DNA of 64,000 bases, from the NCBI RefSeq assembly GCF_029813115.1, contig NZ_JAPZDS010000005.1:62001-126000 (forward strand). The letters run 5' to 3'. This document shows, piece by piece, positions 53,901 through 64,000 of this stretch (positions are counted from its first letter, which is position 1; the number at the start of each line of letters is the position of its first letter). Below the pieces are notes generated by a model that saw nothing but the letters and a program-made list of their open reading frames with translations, did no database searches and was not told where the DNA came from. A program made the translations under genes and the position numbers. This stretch comes from Aureimonas sp. SK2. GTDB lineage: Bacteria; Pseudomonadota; Alphaproteobacteria; Rhizobiales; Rhizobiaceae.

Positions 53901-54023
53901 GTCCATCTCGTCCCATCTGGCGATCCATCGCGGCTCGGCCTGGGGCAGGCCCGCGCGCATCGGGAATTCGGTCTCGGGCAGGAAGAGCGTCTTGGAATAG
54001 TCGGTCTCGGGATGGTCGGTCAT
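50979..54023 (-). CDS. ileS: Isoleucyl-tRNA synthetase
   Basis: 1014 residues, full length for the bacterial class Ia enzyme that charges tRNA-Ile. HIGH is at 70-73 ('[12 protein letters not shown]') and KMSKS lies near residue 685 ('[10 protein letters not shown]'). The editing (CP1) domain occupies about 190-430. The C-terminus reads '[10 protein letters not shown]' with only one Cys where many bacterial enzymes keep a Cys-rich zinc site, so that site looks lost, as in several alphaproteobacteria. ribF lies 273 nt upstream in the same direction. No T-box was recognised in the leader. Confidence 0.96.
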   Translation of the reverse strand: MTDHPETDYSKTLFLPETEFPMRAGLPQAEPRWIARWDEMDLYGTLRAESAGRPKYILHDGPPYANGHLHIGHALNKVLKDVITRSFQMRGYDSNYVPGWDCHGLPIEWKIEEENYRSKGKPKPDLMDSAAMIAFRRECRAYAEAWVGIQSGEFRRLGVEGDFKNPYLTMAYEAEAVIAGELLKFAMSGQLYRGSKPVMWSVVEKTALAEAEVEYQDYESDTIWVKFPVRPASNGYAAAFGGAQSAFPKAGAPDVGPLDGASVVIWTTTPWTIPGNRAVAYSDRVAYGLYEVTAADDAQNPRWAAQGERLVLADALAADALAKARVPDGGFRRLRDVSAADLAAVVCDHPLKGLAGGYGFAVPLLAGDHVTDDAGTGFVHTAPSHGREDFEAWTAARREIEARGIDASIPFPVDDDGFYTKDAPGFGPDADGGAGRVIDDKGKKGDANKRVIDALVAAGRLLARGRLKHQYPHSWRSKKPVIFRNTPQWFVHMDKDLAGYGLEGGKSAGGDTLRARALKAIDDTRFVPATGQNRLRGMIADRPDWVLSRQRAWGVPICVFADEDGEVLKDEAVNARIMEAFAKEGADAWFADGAKERFLGNEHDAARWTMVRDILDVWFDSGSTHAFCLEKRPDLKWPADLYLEGSDQHRGWFHSSLLESCGTRGRAPYDAVLTHGFVMDEEGRKMSKSLGNVVTPQEVINQSGADILRLWVVSSDYSEDLRLGKTILQTNVDAYRKLRNTIRWMLGTLAHDRGDDVPLAEMPELERLMLHRLAEIETTVLKSYDAFDFKRIARTLLDFMVVELSAFYFDIRKDALYCDAPSSVRRRAALQVVRILFDRLVTWLAPLLPFTMEEAWLSRYQQARSVHLEAFRPCDPAWKDEALADRWRQIRRVRRVVTGALEEERRAKRIGSSLEAAPVVHVEDEALRALLGQIDLAEIAITSDIALSGEAAPEGAFTLPDTPGIAVVPAKAEGRKCARSWKVSPLVGTDPDYPDVTPRDADALRELKAEALAA

Positions 54024-54296
54024 GGCGGCGAACTCTTGAGAGAAGCGTCGCTGCGGGGCTTCGGGCGCCCGGGGTCTCGCGCGGCGACGGCAGAATGCTG
54101 AGGAGGCCCGGATCGTGTCTCGTCCGGGCGCGGCACGTCGTCCCGGCTCCGGCGGCGCCTGTCAGCGCCGGCGCGGAACCGGGCGGCTAATTCGTGCCGG
54201 AGCGCGCAAGGGGGCGCCGTGCGGCAGGGTGGCCGGTCTGTCCATGGCCGCTCTCTATCAAAGGGTGCGGCTCCGATCCAAGGACTTTTCGCGCTT
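54024..54296 (-). other. Intergenic leader between ribF and ileS
   Basis: 273 nt with no convincing gene on either strand. It probably holds the ileS promoter and leader. I see no T-box, riboswitch or terminator that I could defend. Confidence 0.5.
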
Positions 54297-55277
54297 TCAG
54301 AACGCCACGGCGGCGTCGAGCGGAGAGAGCGGCCGGGCGCCGGCGAGCAGCGCACGGGCCTCCGCGCTGTCGAGATCCATCCGCCGGACCAGAGCCTCGA
54401 CCGAATCGAACCGCTCCTCCCCGCGGATGAAGCCGAACAGCGAGACCGACACCGCCTCGCCATAGAGGTCGCCGGCGAAGTCGAACAGGAAGGTCTCGAA
54501 GAGCGCCGCCCCGTTGTCGAAGGTCGGGCGACGGCCGTAGCTCGCCACGCCGTCATGGAGCGTGCCGTCGGCCCGGCGCAGGCGCACGGCATAGATGCCG
54601 TGGGCGAGGAGCCCGTCGTCGGGCAGGACCATGTTGGCCGTGGGATAGCCGAGCGTGCGGCCGAGCTTGGCGCCGTGGCCGATCGTGCCCTCGATCGTCC
54701 AGCGATAGCCGAGGAGCGCGGCAGCCGCCGCCACGTCGGCGTTCATCAGGTCCTCGCGGATGCGGCTGGAGGAGACCGTGTTCGCGCCCTCATCCACGAA
54801 GGGCGCGATGCAGGTGACCGCCATGCCGAGTTCGGCGCCGCGCGCGCGCAGGAAGTCGACGTCGCCCTGACGCCGTGCCCCGAAGCGGAAGTCGTAGCCG
54901 ACGACGAGATGGCGCGCGCCGAGATCGCGGTGGAGCGTGTCGGCGACGAAGGCTTCGGCGGGATGGGCGGCGAAGTCCATGTCGAACCGCTGCTCCACCA
55001 CGGCATCGACGCCGAGATGGCCGAAGAGGCGGGCCTTCAGCGGCGCCGGCGTCAGGCGCTGCACCGGGTGCTGCGGGCGGAACACGGTGCGCGGATGCGG
55101 CTCGAAGGTCAGGACGAGGCGCGGCGCGCCCTCGCGATCGGCCAGGGTCGACAGGGTCTCGATCACGGCCTGGTGGCCGCGATGGACACCGTCGAAATTG
55201 CCGATGGCCACCACGCCGCCGCGCAGCTCGGGCGGAAGCGACCCGGCACCCGGCACCCGGCTCGCAGGACCGCTCAT
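54297..55277 (-). CDS. ribF: Bifunctional riboflavin kinase/FAD synthetase
   Basis: 326 residues. The N-terminal adenylyltransferase (about 1-190) shows 'AIGNFDGVHRGHQAVI', the (H)xGH nucleotidyl-transfer motif, and 'SSSRIREDL'. The C-terminal riboflavin kinase (about 195-326) has 'GRTLGYPTANMVL' with the PTAN Thr that binds Mg-ATP. It makes FMN, then FAD. ATG 55277 overlaps the HAD gene stop by four bases (ATGA). In Rhizobiales this HAD-ribF-ileS order is common. Confidence 0.95.
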   Translation of the reverse strand: MSGPASRVPGAGSLPPELRGGVVAIGNFDGVHRGHQAVIETLSTLADREGAPRLVLTFEPHPRTVFRPQHPVQRLTPAPLKARLFGHLGVDAVVEQRFDMDFAAHPAEAFVADTLHRDLGARHLVVGYDFRFGARRQGDVDFLRARGAELGMAVTCIAPFVDEGANTVSSSRIREDLMNADVAAAAALLGYRWTIEGTIGHGAKLGRTLGYPTANMVLPDDGLLAHGIYAVRLRRADGTLHDGVASYGRRPTFDNGAALFETFLFDFAGDLYGEAVSVSLFGFIRGEERFDSVEALVRRMDLDSAEARALLAGARPLSPLDAAVAF

Positions 55278-56113
55278 CGCAGCGCGGGCATGACGAAGCG
55301 GGCGCCGACGCCGCGCTTCAGGAGTTCGGCCGACAGGAGCACGGGGTCGCCGATCGCCTCGGCCAGTTCGTCCCGGTGGATCCCGTGCGAGATGAACAGG
55401 CAGTCGGCCCCGTGATTGTTGGCGCCCAGCACGTCCGTCATCATCCCGTCGCCGACGCAGAGCACCCGGGCACCCTCGCCCACGTGTCTGCGGGCGACCT
55501 CGTAGATCGGCGCATGCGGCTTGCCCGCCAGATGCACCGTGCCGCCGAGCGAGGCGTAGACGGCGGCCACGGCTCCCGCGCAGGGGATCAGCCGGTCGCC
55601 GATATGGACCACGATGTCGGGATTGGCGCAGATCATCGGGAGGCCGCGCGCGACGAGCCGCTCGAGCAGCGGACGGTAGTCCTCCGGATCCTCCGTCCGA
55701 TCGTCGGCAAGGCCGGTGCAGACGATCGCCTGTGCGCTCGTCTCGCTTTCCAGAACGAGGCCGAGCCCGTCGAAGATGTCGAGATCGCGCTCGGGGCCGA
55801 TGTGGAGGACGTGCCGGGAGCCGGCCTCGATCAGGGCGCGCGTCGCGTCCCCCGAAGTCACGATGGCGTCGAAGGCCTCGCGCGTGACGCCGAGGCCCGC
55901 GATCTGGCGCTCGACGCCGTCCGACAGGCGGGGAGAGTTGGTGAGGAGAACGACCTGTTTGCCCGCCCGTCGCGCCGCGGCCAGCGCCGAAACGGCCGCC
56001 GGATGGCTGGCGACCCCGTCGTGCACCACGCCCCAGACGTCGCAGAACAGCGCGTCGTAGCCGGAGAAGACCTCGTCGAGGCTCTCGATCGCGCGCATCG
56101 CGCCCTCGGTCAT
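55274..56113 (-). CDS. HAD-superfamily hydrolase (TIGR01459 / IIA type)
   Basis: 279 residues. A C2-capped HAD phosphatase: motif I 'LFCDVWGVVHDG' (Asp nucleophile region, here DVWG rather than DxD), motif II 'LLTNSPR', motif III Lys in 'AGKPHAPIYE', and motif IV 'CVGDGMMTDVLGANN'. The substrate is unknown; TIGR01459 members are typically next to ribF, hinting at FMN or a flavin precursor, but this is only context. ATG 56113 is taken; Met56098 is an alternative. It overlaps ribF by 4 nt. Confidence 0.9.
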   Translation of the reverse strand: MTEGAMRAIESLDEVFSGYDALFCDVWGVVHDGVASHPAAVSALAAARRAGKQVVLLTNSPRLSDGVERQIAGLGVTREAFDAIVTSGDATRALIEAGSRHVLHIGPERDLDIFDGLGLVLESETSAQAIVCTGLADDRTEDPEDYRPLLERLVARGLPMICANPDIVVHIGDRLIPCAGAVAAVYASLGGTVHLAGKPHAPIYEVARRHVGEGARVLCVGDGMMTDVLGANNHGADCLFISHGIHRDELAEAIGDPVLLSAELLKRGVGARFVMPALR

Positions 56114-56218
56114 GGATGGCTCCGGCGTTTCCCTCAAGGTGCCCCGCGATATCGGAGCGCGGGGGCCGGGGTCAAGCAAGGCAGACCGCGTGCGACCTTG
56201 TGCGAAACTGACGCCGAC

Positions 56219-56248
56219 CTTGACAGCGCGGGGGCCGATCCCCTATTT
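56219..56248 (+). promoter_or_regulatory. RpoH (heat-shock sigma32)-like promoter of groESL
   Basis: CTTGACA at 56219-56225 and CCCTATTT at 56241-56248, with 16 nt between CTTGAC and CCCTATTT, fit the alphaproteobacterial heat-shock promoter pattern; TTGACA also allows sigma70. The start of transcription would fall at the CIRCE element. Confidence 0.6.
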
Positions 56249-56257
56249 CACCGCCCG

Positions 56258-56284
56258 TTAGCACTCGGCTCATGCGAGTGCCAG
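56258..56284 (+). promoter_or_regulatory. CIRCE element (HrcA operator)
   Basis: TTAGCACTC (56258-56266), nine bases, then GAGTGCCAG (56276-56284). The consensus is TTAGCACTC-N9-GAGTGCTAA, so there are two changes in the right arm. It lies just after the -10 box, where HrcA blocks groESL at normal temperature. Confidence 0.9.
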
Positions 56285-56351
56285 AGATCGGAACGGGTGC
56301 GCCCCGGCGGCCTGTTTCTTGTATCAAGCCTTTTGAGAAGGTTCGACTGAG

Positions 56352-56648
56352 ATGGCCAATGTGAACTTCCGCCCCCTGCATGACCGCGTCGTCGTGCGGC
56401 GCGTCGAGTCCGAATCGAAGACCGCCGGCGGGATCATCATTCCGGACACCGCCAAGGAGAAGCCGCAGGAAGGCGAAATCGTGGCGGTCGGCGCCGGCGC
56501 GCGCGACGAGACCGGCAAGGTCAACCCGCTGGAGGTCAAGGCCGGCGACCGCATCCTGTTCGGCAAGTGGTCGGGCACCGAGATCAAGCTCGGCGGCGAA
56601 GACCTCCTGATCATGAAGGAATCCGACATCCTCGGGATCGTCGGCTGA
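56352..56648 (+). CDS. groES: Co-chaperonin GroES
   Basis: 98 residues, the usual length. It caps the GroEL cage. The start '[15 protein letters not shown]' and the mobile loop '[18 protein letters not shown]' are standard, as are '[15 protein letters not shown]' and 'ILGIV' at the end. ATG 56352 is 68 nt past CIRCE. groEL follows 78 nt downstream in the same transcript. Confidence 0.98.
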   Translation: MANVNFRPLHDRVVVRRVESESKTAGGIIIPDTAKEKPQEGEIVAVGAGARDETGKVNPLEVKAGDRILFGKWSGTEIKLGGEDLLIMKESDILGIVG

Positions 56649-56684
56649 CCTGATCGCCTCAAACCCTTCCCTTTCTTCCATTGA

Positions 56685-58370
<1,686 letters not shown>

Positions 58371-58417
58371 GTCCGACAGGGCTTAGGAGGCCGTAAAGCC
58401 GCCCGTCACGAAGCGTG

Positions 58418-58443
58418 CTGAAACCGGGCAAGCCCGGTTTCAG
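58418..58443. repeat. 12-bp-stem perfect palindrome after groEL
   Basis: CTGAAACCGGGC and GCCCGGTTTCAG are separated by AA. It lies between the true groEL end and the duplicated groEL tail. It could cause pausing but lacks a T run. Confidence 0.6.
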
Positions 58444-58445
58444 GT

Positions 58446-58468
58446 GGCGGCATGGACTTCTAAGTCCG
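58446..58468 (+). repeat. groEL: Duplicate of the groEL 3' end (23 nt)
   Basis: These 23 nt are identical to 58353-58375, which span the last codons and stop of groEL plus the next bases (reading GGMDF-stop). The offset is 93 nt. It has no upstream groEL body, so it is a fragment, not a gene. Confidence 0.8.
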
Positions 58469-58494
58469 GCTGTTCAGCTCGGCTGAATGGAATG

Positions 58495-58526
58495 AAGGCC
58501 CGGCGGAGCGATCCGCCGGGCCTTTT
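58495..58526 (+). terminator. Rho-independent terminator of groESL
   Basis: A 13-bp perfect stem (58495-58507 with 58512-58524, loop GCGA) is followed by a run of four T (58523-58526). It is the strongest terminator structure in the region. Confidence 0.85.
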
Positions 58527-58542
58527 CGATTCCGCAGCCGGC

Positions 58543-58562
58543 GAGGGCATCGTCCCGGGCGG
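58543..58562 (+). repeat. groEL: 20-nt fragment identical to internal groEL sequence
   Basis: 58543-58562 is identical to groEL 57951-57970, which encodes the EGIVPGG region. It lies between the groESL terminator and the end of the DUF29 gene, in non-coding sequence. Confidence 0.75.
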
Positions 58563-58569
58563 ACGGGGA

Positions 58570-59034
58570 TCACCCTGGCAAGAAGTCCTGATCGCGGAAC
58601 TGGTCGAGCGAGTAGGGACAGCCGATGGGAAACACGTCGAGCGCAAGCCGCGTCTCGATGGACGCTTCGCGGCGCGCCGTTCGATAGGCCTCGTCCGCGA
58701 TCGCCTCGGCAGTCGCCTTCAAGGATGGATTGTCATGCTCGCGGTCGAGGATGTTGGCCCGCTCGCGCACGATCGTGAGCTGCCAGGATCGGGACCGACG
58801 CGCCGGTTGGAACTGCCACTTGAGGAGATGCGCAATCAGGACGCGGTAGCTCGACCGAAGAGCGTTGCGCTGCTCGCGTCCCATGCTCTCCACCTCTTCC
58901 ACCAGATTGGCGAGATCCAACTCCCCGAAACGCCTCAGACGCAGAAGCTCTGCCTGTTCGAAGGCCCAGTCGTGGAAGTCGTCCTCGTAGTCCGTGGGCG
59001 AGGCGAAGTAGGGCTTTTCCTTGGCGAGGCTCAT
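58570..59034 (-). CDS. DUF29 family protein (copy B)
   Basis: 154 residues. The N-terminus reads 'YEDDFHDWAFEQAELLR', then 'DLANLVEEVESMGREQRNAL' and 'LLKWQFQP', the DUF29 pattern. These are soluble, helical proteins of unknown function, frequent in cyanobacteria and alphaproteobacteria and often in multiple copies. It starts 'MSLAKEKPYF', as the upstream copy does. The gap between the copies is 77 nt. The pair is convergent to groEL. Confidence 0.85.
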   Translation of the reverse strand: MSLAKEKPYFASPTDYEDDFHDWAFEQAELLRLRRFGELDLANLVEEVESMGREQRNALRSSYRVLIAHLLKWQFQPARRSRSWQLTIVRERANILDREHDNPSLKATAEAIADEAYRTARREASIETRLALDVFPIGCPYSLDQFRDQDFLPG

Positions 59035-59111
59035 GGGTGCGCCCTCTCTCTTATCGTCATCAAGCTGACCTCGACATCGTCGTATCGTGAGAAATGGCTC
59101 GCCCACCCGAT

Positions 59112-59576
59112 CTAATCCGGCAGGAAGTCCTCATCCCGAAGCTGCGCCAGCACATAAGGACAAACCGTTGGAAACACGCCGCGATCTAGACCCGTCTCGA
59201 TGCCGGCTTCCTTTCGCGCGTCGGCGTAGACCTCGGCGACAATCTCGGAAGCCGTCGCTCCAAGACTCGGATTGCGCTTCTCGCGCCTCCCGATGTTGTT
59301 TCGCTCGCGAAGAATGGTGAGCTGCCACGATCGCGACCGCCGCTCGGGCTGGAACTGCCATTTCAAAAGATGAAAGATCAGGAGGCGATAGCTGGACTCC
59401 AGCGCGTGCCGCTGCTCGCTTCCCATGCTCTCCACCTCCTCCACGAGATTGGCGAGATCCAACTCCCCGAAGCGCTTCAGACGCAGAAGCTCGGCCTGTT
59501 CGAAGGCCCAGGCGTGGAAGTCGTCCTCGTAGTCGGTGGGCGAGGCGAAGTAGGGTTTCTCCTTGGCGAGGCTCAT
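59112..59576 (-). CDS. DUF29 family protein (copy A)
   Basis: 154 residues, the same length as copy B and sharing most residues, including the first 20 ('MSLAKEKPYFASPTDYEDDF'). The C-terminal third ('RREKRNPSLGATASEIVAEV') differs more. Tandem orientation, with starts 542 nt apart, points to a duplication. It is divergent from the TauE/SafE gene. Function unknown. Confidence 0.85.
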   Translation of the reverse strand: MSLAKEKPYFASPTDYEDDFHAWAFEQAELLRLKRFGELDLANLVEEVESMGSEQRHALESSYRLLIFHLLKWQFQPERRSRSWQLTILRERNNIGRREKRNPSLGATASEIVAEVYADARKEAGIETGLDRGVFPTVCPYVLAQLRDEDFLPD

Positions 59577-59707
59577 GGGCGGCGCTTCCCCGTTCGGTTG
59601 CAACGAAATCTAGCGCCCCCGCCGTCGTTTTGCACGGGCCTGTGCATTGTCAGCGCCCGCTTCACGCTCCAATAAGCCCCTTCGGTCGCATCGCGGGGGC
59701 GGTTTAT

Positions 59708-60484
59708 TTGAGCGAGTTCTTCATCTTCTTCTTCGTCGGCGCGCTGGCGCAGCTCGTGGACGGCGCGCTGGGCATGGCCTACGGCGTCATCTCCTCCACC
59801 GTGCTGCTCAGCTTCGGCGTGCCGCCATCGGTCGCCTCGGCCTCGGTCCATACGGCCGAGCTCTTCACCACCGCCGCGTCCGGCACGGCCCATATCGCCA
59901 ACCGCAACATCGACTGGAAGCTGTTCCGCCGCCTCGTACCCTTCGGCGTCGTGGGCGGCGTGGTGGGGACCTATGTCCTGACCTCGGTGGACGGATCGAC
60001 CATCCGGCCGTTCGTCGCCGCCTATCTCGGCATCATCGGGGTAATGCTGACGCTGCGCTCGTTCCGAAGGATCCCGCGCGCGGCGACACCCATGCACCTC
60101 GTGCCGCCGCTGGGCGCCGCCGGCGGGTTCCTTGATTCGGTCGGCGGCGGCGGCTGGGGGCCGATCGTCACCTCGGGCCTTCTCGGGGCGGGCGGACAGC
60201 CGCGCTACGTCATCGGCACGGTGAACGCGGCCGAGTTCCTGGTCACGCTCGCGGTCTCGCTGTCGTTCCTCTTGGCGCTCCTGACCGGTCATTGGGAGGA
60301 GGCGGGCGACCTATCCACCCACGCGCTCTCGGTTCTCGGCCTGATCGCCGGCGGCATCCTGGCCGCGCCGCTGGCCGGCTATGCCGTGCGCCGCATCCCC
60401 GAGCGCCTGCTCCTGCGCATCGTCGGCCTTCTCATCTGCGTTCTCTGCGTGCAGCAGATCGTCTCGCTCCTTACACAAATGTAA
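59708..60484 (+). CDS. TauE/SafE (TSUP) family sulfite/anion exporter
   Basis: 258 residues from a TTG start (59708-59710), which gives 'MSEFFIFFFVGALAQLVDGALGMAYG', the family's normal N-terminus. About eight membrane helices; the two conserved glycine-rich repeats are 'LVDGALGMAYGV' and 'GFLDSVGGGGWGPI'. Members move sulfite, sulfoacetate or related anions across the inner membrane. A near-palindrome TGCACGGGCCTGTGCA (59631-59646, two mismatches) precedes it, possibly an operator. The exact substrate is unknown. Confidence 0.88.
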   Translation: MSEFFIFFFVGALAQLVDGALGMAYGVISSTVLLSFGVPPSVASASVHTAELFTTAASGTAHIANRNIDWKLFRRLVPFGVVGGVVGTYVLTSVDGSTIRPFVAAYLGIIGVMLTLRSFRRIPRAATPMHLVPPLGAAGGFLDSVGGGGWGPIVTSGLLGAGGQPRYVIGTVNAAEFLVTLAVSLSFLLALLTGHWEEAGDLSTHALSVLGLIAGGILAAPLAGYAVRRIPERLLLRIVGLLICVLCVQQIVSLLTQM

Positions 60485-60494
60485 TCCTTGGCCA

Positions 60495-60519
60495 GGAACC
60501 TATTTTCGAAACCCTCGTT
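60495..60519 (+). promoter_or_regulatory. EcfG-type general stress promoter of csbD
   Basis: GGAAC at 60495-60499, 16 nt, then CGTT at 60516-60519. This is the established alphaproteobacterial EcfG consensus GGAAC-N16/17-CGTT. The csbD ATG is 52 nt further on. Confidence 0.8.
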
Positions 60520-60570
60520 TTTCTCCCCGAAGTCGGCAGACGCTGACACATCAACGAACGGAGACTTCCG

Positions 60571-60765
60571 ATGGTCGATAAGAATCAGGTCCAGGGCGGC
60601 GCCAAGGAAATCGGCGGCAAGATCAAGGAAGCCGCCGGTAAGGTCGTCGGCAACGACCGCCTCCAGGCCGAGGGCATGGCCGACCAGGCCGAGGGCAAGA
60701 CCCAGAAGAACTACGGCAAGGTCAAGGACGCCATGAAGGACGAGGTCGGCCTGAAGAAGCACTGA
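60571..60765 (+). CDS. csbD: CsbD-family stress protein
   Basis: 64 residues, hydrophilic. It reads 'QGGAKEIGGKIKEAAGKVVG' and 'QAEGMADQAEGKTQKNYGKV', the two CsbD repeats. CsbD-like proteins are small, abundant general-stress proteins of unknown molecular action. ATG 60571 has GGAGA upstream. The EcfG promoter at 60495 and the terminator at 60790 make it a single-gene transcript. Confidence 0.93.
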   Translation: MVDKNQVQGGAKEIGGKIKEAAGKVVGNDRLQAEGMADQAEGKTQKNYGKVKDAMKDEVGLKKH

Positions 60766-60789
60766 TCGCAATACAATCGTTTGAGTGGG

Positions 60790-60816
60790 AAAAGCCGGCC
60801 GAAAGGCCGGTTTTTT
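60790..60816 (+). terminator. Terminator of csbD
   Basis: GCCGGCC and GGCCGGT with a GAAA-type loop are flanked by A residues before and six T after (60811-60816). Canonical rho-independent shape. Confidence 0.85.
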
Positions 60817-60907
60817 CGTTGCGCCGGCGGTTTCTCGCGCCCGCTCGCCGTGGTAACGCCGCTCGGACGGCCCGGCGCAACGCGGGCGGCTTTCCGAGGG
60901 GAACGCG

Positions 60908-62299
<1,392 letters not shown>

Positions 62300-62325
62300 G
62301 CGCCCGCGCCGAACGACTTCCGGAC

Positions 62326-62350
62326 GGGGCCGCCCTTGCGCGGCCCCTTT
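62326..62350. terminator. Terminator between fumC and the BCCT gene
   Basis: GGGGCCGC (62326-62333) pairs with GCGGCCCC (62340-62347) around six bases, then TTT. Genes converge here, and the BCCT stop is 5 nt away. Confidence 0.7.
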
Positions 62351-62354
62351 CGTT

Positions 62355-64000
62355 TCAGGTCCGGGCGGCCGGCGAGGTGGTGTAGAGCTGCGTGCTCTGC
62401 GCCTGCGTCAGGATCTGGTAGCGCTCGAACTGCGCCAGCACGTCGGACAGGAGATCGGCCTTGGTGAAGCCGATCACGTCGTAGCCCCGGCTGCCGTCCG
62501 AGAACAGGGTGCGGGCCGACCAGACCATGCGGCGCCCTTCCGGAGAGGCGCGCGTGTCGGCAGCGGAAAAGGCCATGGCGGGCTGAGCGATCGGCTCGAT
62601 CCCGTAGACGAAGTCTCGCACGCCTTCTGCGGGAACGGTCAGAATAGCCGGGCCGCCGTCCTCCTCGTCCAACCGGGCGGCGAGGCCCCGGCGCACCAGC
62701 TCGTCGCGCACCTCCGACAGGGCGGGCCGTGCCGTGTGGTCGATGAAGCGCCGGACGTCGCGCTTGTTGGGCTCGTGCAGGATCGCGCCGAGCCGCGTCT
62801 GCCAGTTGGCACCGCGTACCGCGATGGCCGGCTGCGCCTGCCGGTGTTCCGTCAGCCGCGCGACATCCGCCTGCATGCCGCGCAGGAGACCGAAGGCGAG
62901 GAGAAGCAGGATCACCGAGAAGGGGAGCGCGGCGATGAGCGTCATGGTCTGCAGACCGACGAGCCCGCCTGCCATAAGCAGGAGCGCGGCGACGCTGCCC
63001 TGAACCACGCACCAGTAGAGGCGCTGCCAGACGGGTGTGTCGTCGTTGCCGCCGGACGCCAGCGAATCCACCACCAGCGAGCCCGAATCGGCCGAGGTGA
63101 CGAAGAAGACGCTGACCAGCGCCACGGCGAGCGCCGAGGTCACGCTGCTCAGGGGCAGGTACTCGAAGAACTGGAACAGGGCCACCGAGATGTTCTCCTG
63201 GACGTCGCGCGCCAGGGCGCCGTCGGCGATCCCAAGGTCCAGCGAGATCGCCGAATTGCCGAACACGGTCATCCAGAAGAAGGTGAAGGTGGAGGGCACG
63301 AAGAGGACGCCGAGCACGAACTCGCGCACCGTGCGCCCGCGCGAGATGCGGGCGATGAACATGCCGACGAAGGGGGACCAGGAGATCCACCAGGCCCAGT
63401 AGAACAGGGTCCAGTCGCTGATCCAGGCGCGGGGCTCGTAGGCGTAGAGCGTGAAGGTGCGCGGCAGGAGATCGTCGAGATAGGCGCCGATGTTCTGGAT
63501 GAAAGCCTTGAACAGGAAGGTGGTCGGCCCGACGGCCAGGACGAACAGCATCAGCAGGATGGCGATGGCGAGATTGCCTTCCGACAGGCGCCGGACGCCG
63601 ACGTCGAGGCCCGTGATCACCGAGACCGTCGCCGCGCCCATGACGACGGCAATGAGCAGGACCTGCACCCAGACCGCTTCCGGCACGCCCAGGAGATAGT
63701 TGAGCCCGGCGTTCATCTGGAGGACGCCGAGCCCCAACGAGGTCGCGATGCCGAACACGGTTCCGCAGATGGCGAAGACGTCCACCGCATGGCCGATCGG
63801 TCCGTCGATCCGTTCGCGAATCAAGGGATAGAAGCCGGACCGGATCGTGAGCGGCAGATTGTAGCGGTAGGAGAAGTAGGCGAGCGACAGGCCGACCACG
63901 GCATAGACCGCCCAGGCATGCACACCCCAATGGAAGAAGGTGAACTCCATGGCCTGCCGTGCGGCGAGTATCGTGCGCGGCTCCGCCTCCGGGGGAACCG
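62355..64000 (-). CDS. BCCT family (choline/betaine/carnitine) transporter, BetT-like, N-terminus outside the window
   Basis: 548 codons are visible and the frame stays open to the right edge, with '[19 protein letters not shown]' ahead of the first Met at 63950. That Met is therefore internal; the first helices lie outside. The BCCT signature '[20 protein letters not shown]' and '[15 protein letters not shown]' are clear. About 170 hydrophilic residues follow the last helix, as in BetT-like transporters with an osmosensing tail. It would take up a quaternary amine such as choline with H+ or Na+. Which one is not visible. Confidence 0.92.
   Translation of the reverse strand, partial: VPPEAEPRTILAARQAMEFTFFHWGVHAWAVYAVVGLSLAYFSYRYNLPLTIRSGFYPLIRERIDGPIGHAVDVFAICGTVFGIATSLGLGVLQMNAGLNYLLGVPEAVWVQVLLIAVVMGAATVSVITGLDVGVRRLSEGNLAIAILLMLFVLAVGPTTFLFKAFIQNIGAYLDDLLPRTFTLYAYEPRAWISDWTLFYWAWWISWSPFVGMFIARISRGRTVREFVLGVLFVPSTFTFFWMTVFGNSAISLDLGIADGALARDVQENISVALFQFFEYLPLSSVTSALAVALVSVFFVTSADSGSLVVDSLASGGNDDTPVWQRLYWCVVQGSVAALLLMAGGLVGLQTMTLIAALPFSVILLLLAFGLLRGMQADVARLTEHRQAQPAIAVRGANWQTRLGAILHEPNKRDVRRFIDHTARPALSEVRDELVRRGLAARLDEEDGGPAILTVPAEGVRDFVYGIEPIAQPAMAFSAADTRASPEGRRMVWSARTLFSDGSRGYDVIGFTKADLLSDVLAQFERYQILTQAQSTQLYTTSPAART

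Noticed and set aside
54020-54592. Minus-strand open frame between ribF and ileS
   Set aside because: It overlaps ribF in another frame and has no domain or usable start.

Overview
The window is a dense, GC-rich chromosomal segment of an alphaproteobacterium, most likely a Hyphomicrobiales (Rhizobiales) species. Supporting families are DUF2585/UPF0314, DUF4170, DUF2093, BA14K and DUF29 proteins, the pmbA-cysQ-DUF4170-acyltransferase-waaA-lpxK block, an EcfG-type stress promoter, a GTTC-N7-GTTC LexA box and a CIRCE-controlled groESL. A crtX-like carotenoid glucosyltransferase at the left edge hints at a pigmented member such as the Aurantimonadaceae; that placement is inference. I saw no rRNA, tRNA, CRISPR array, prophage or insertion sequence.

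Layout. 1-4217: partial crtX-like gene (minus), a DUF2585 membrane protein, a GNAT acetyltransferase, a HerA/DUF87-type ATPase and a D-lyxose-isomerase-like cupin. 4298-4470: six consecutive perfect hairpins. 4488-7230: a two-gene DNA-repair cassette, a TIGR03916-type radical SAM protein followed with a 1-nt overlap by a DUF4130-UdgX fusion, with a LexA box just ahead of the first start codon and a beta-clamp-like motif at the radical SAM C-terminus. 7428-8500: two BA14K secreted proteins, the first frameshifted. 8577-12307: a coxSLM molybdenum hydroxylase operon of form II. 12779-20131: tamA-tamB outer-membrane assembly genes, tamB with a 303-bp internal repeat.

20641-31966: central carbon storage. 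pgi and glgP, then glgC-glgA-pgm-(DUF2585)-glgX, make, release and debranch glycogen and join it to glucose-6-phosphate; no glgB is present here. 32040-39727: endonuclease-type mutL and DUF2093 on plus, converging on a minus-strand operon pmbA-cysQ-DUF4170-LPLAT-waaA-lpxK (lipid A and Kdo assembly). 39843-47548: a Kef-type antiporter, DUF2945, topoisomerase IB, then minus-strand rsmD, an M16 protease pair (one active, one degenerate) and a patatin. 47561-56113: an rluB-type pseudouridine synthase with Arg/Gly-rich repeats, tadA, a lipoprotein, ileS, ribF and a HAD phosphatase.

56219-64000: heat-shock groES-groEL behind an RpoH-like promoter and CIRCE, followed by a short stretch holding two groEL-identical fragments; tandem DUF29 genes; a TauE/SafE exporter; csbD behind an EcfG promoter; fumC; and a BCCT (choline/betaine-type) transporter that runs off the right edge.

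The best candidate for an under-described system is the SOS-linked radical SAM/UdgX cassette. Other points of interest are the multi-hairpin element, the groEL fragments, the two DUF2585 genes and the missing glgB.
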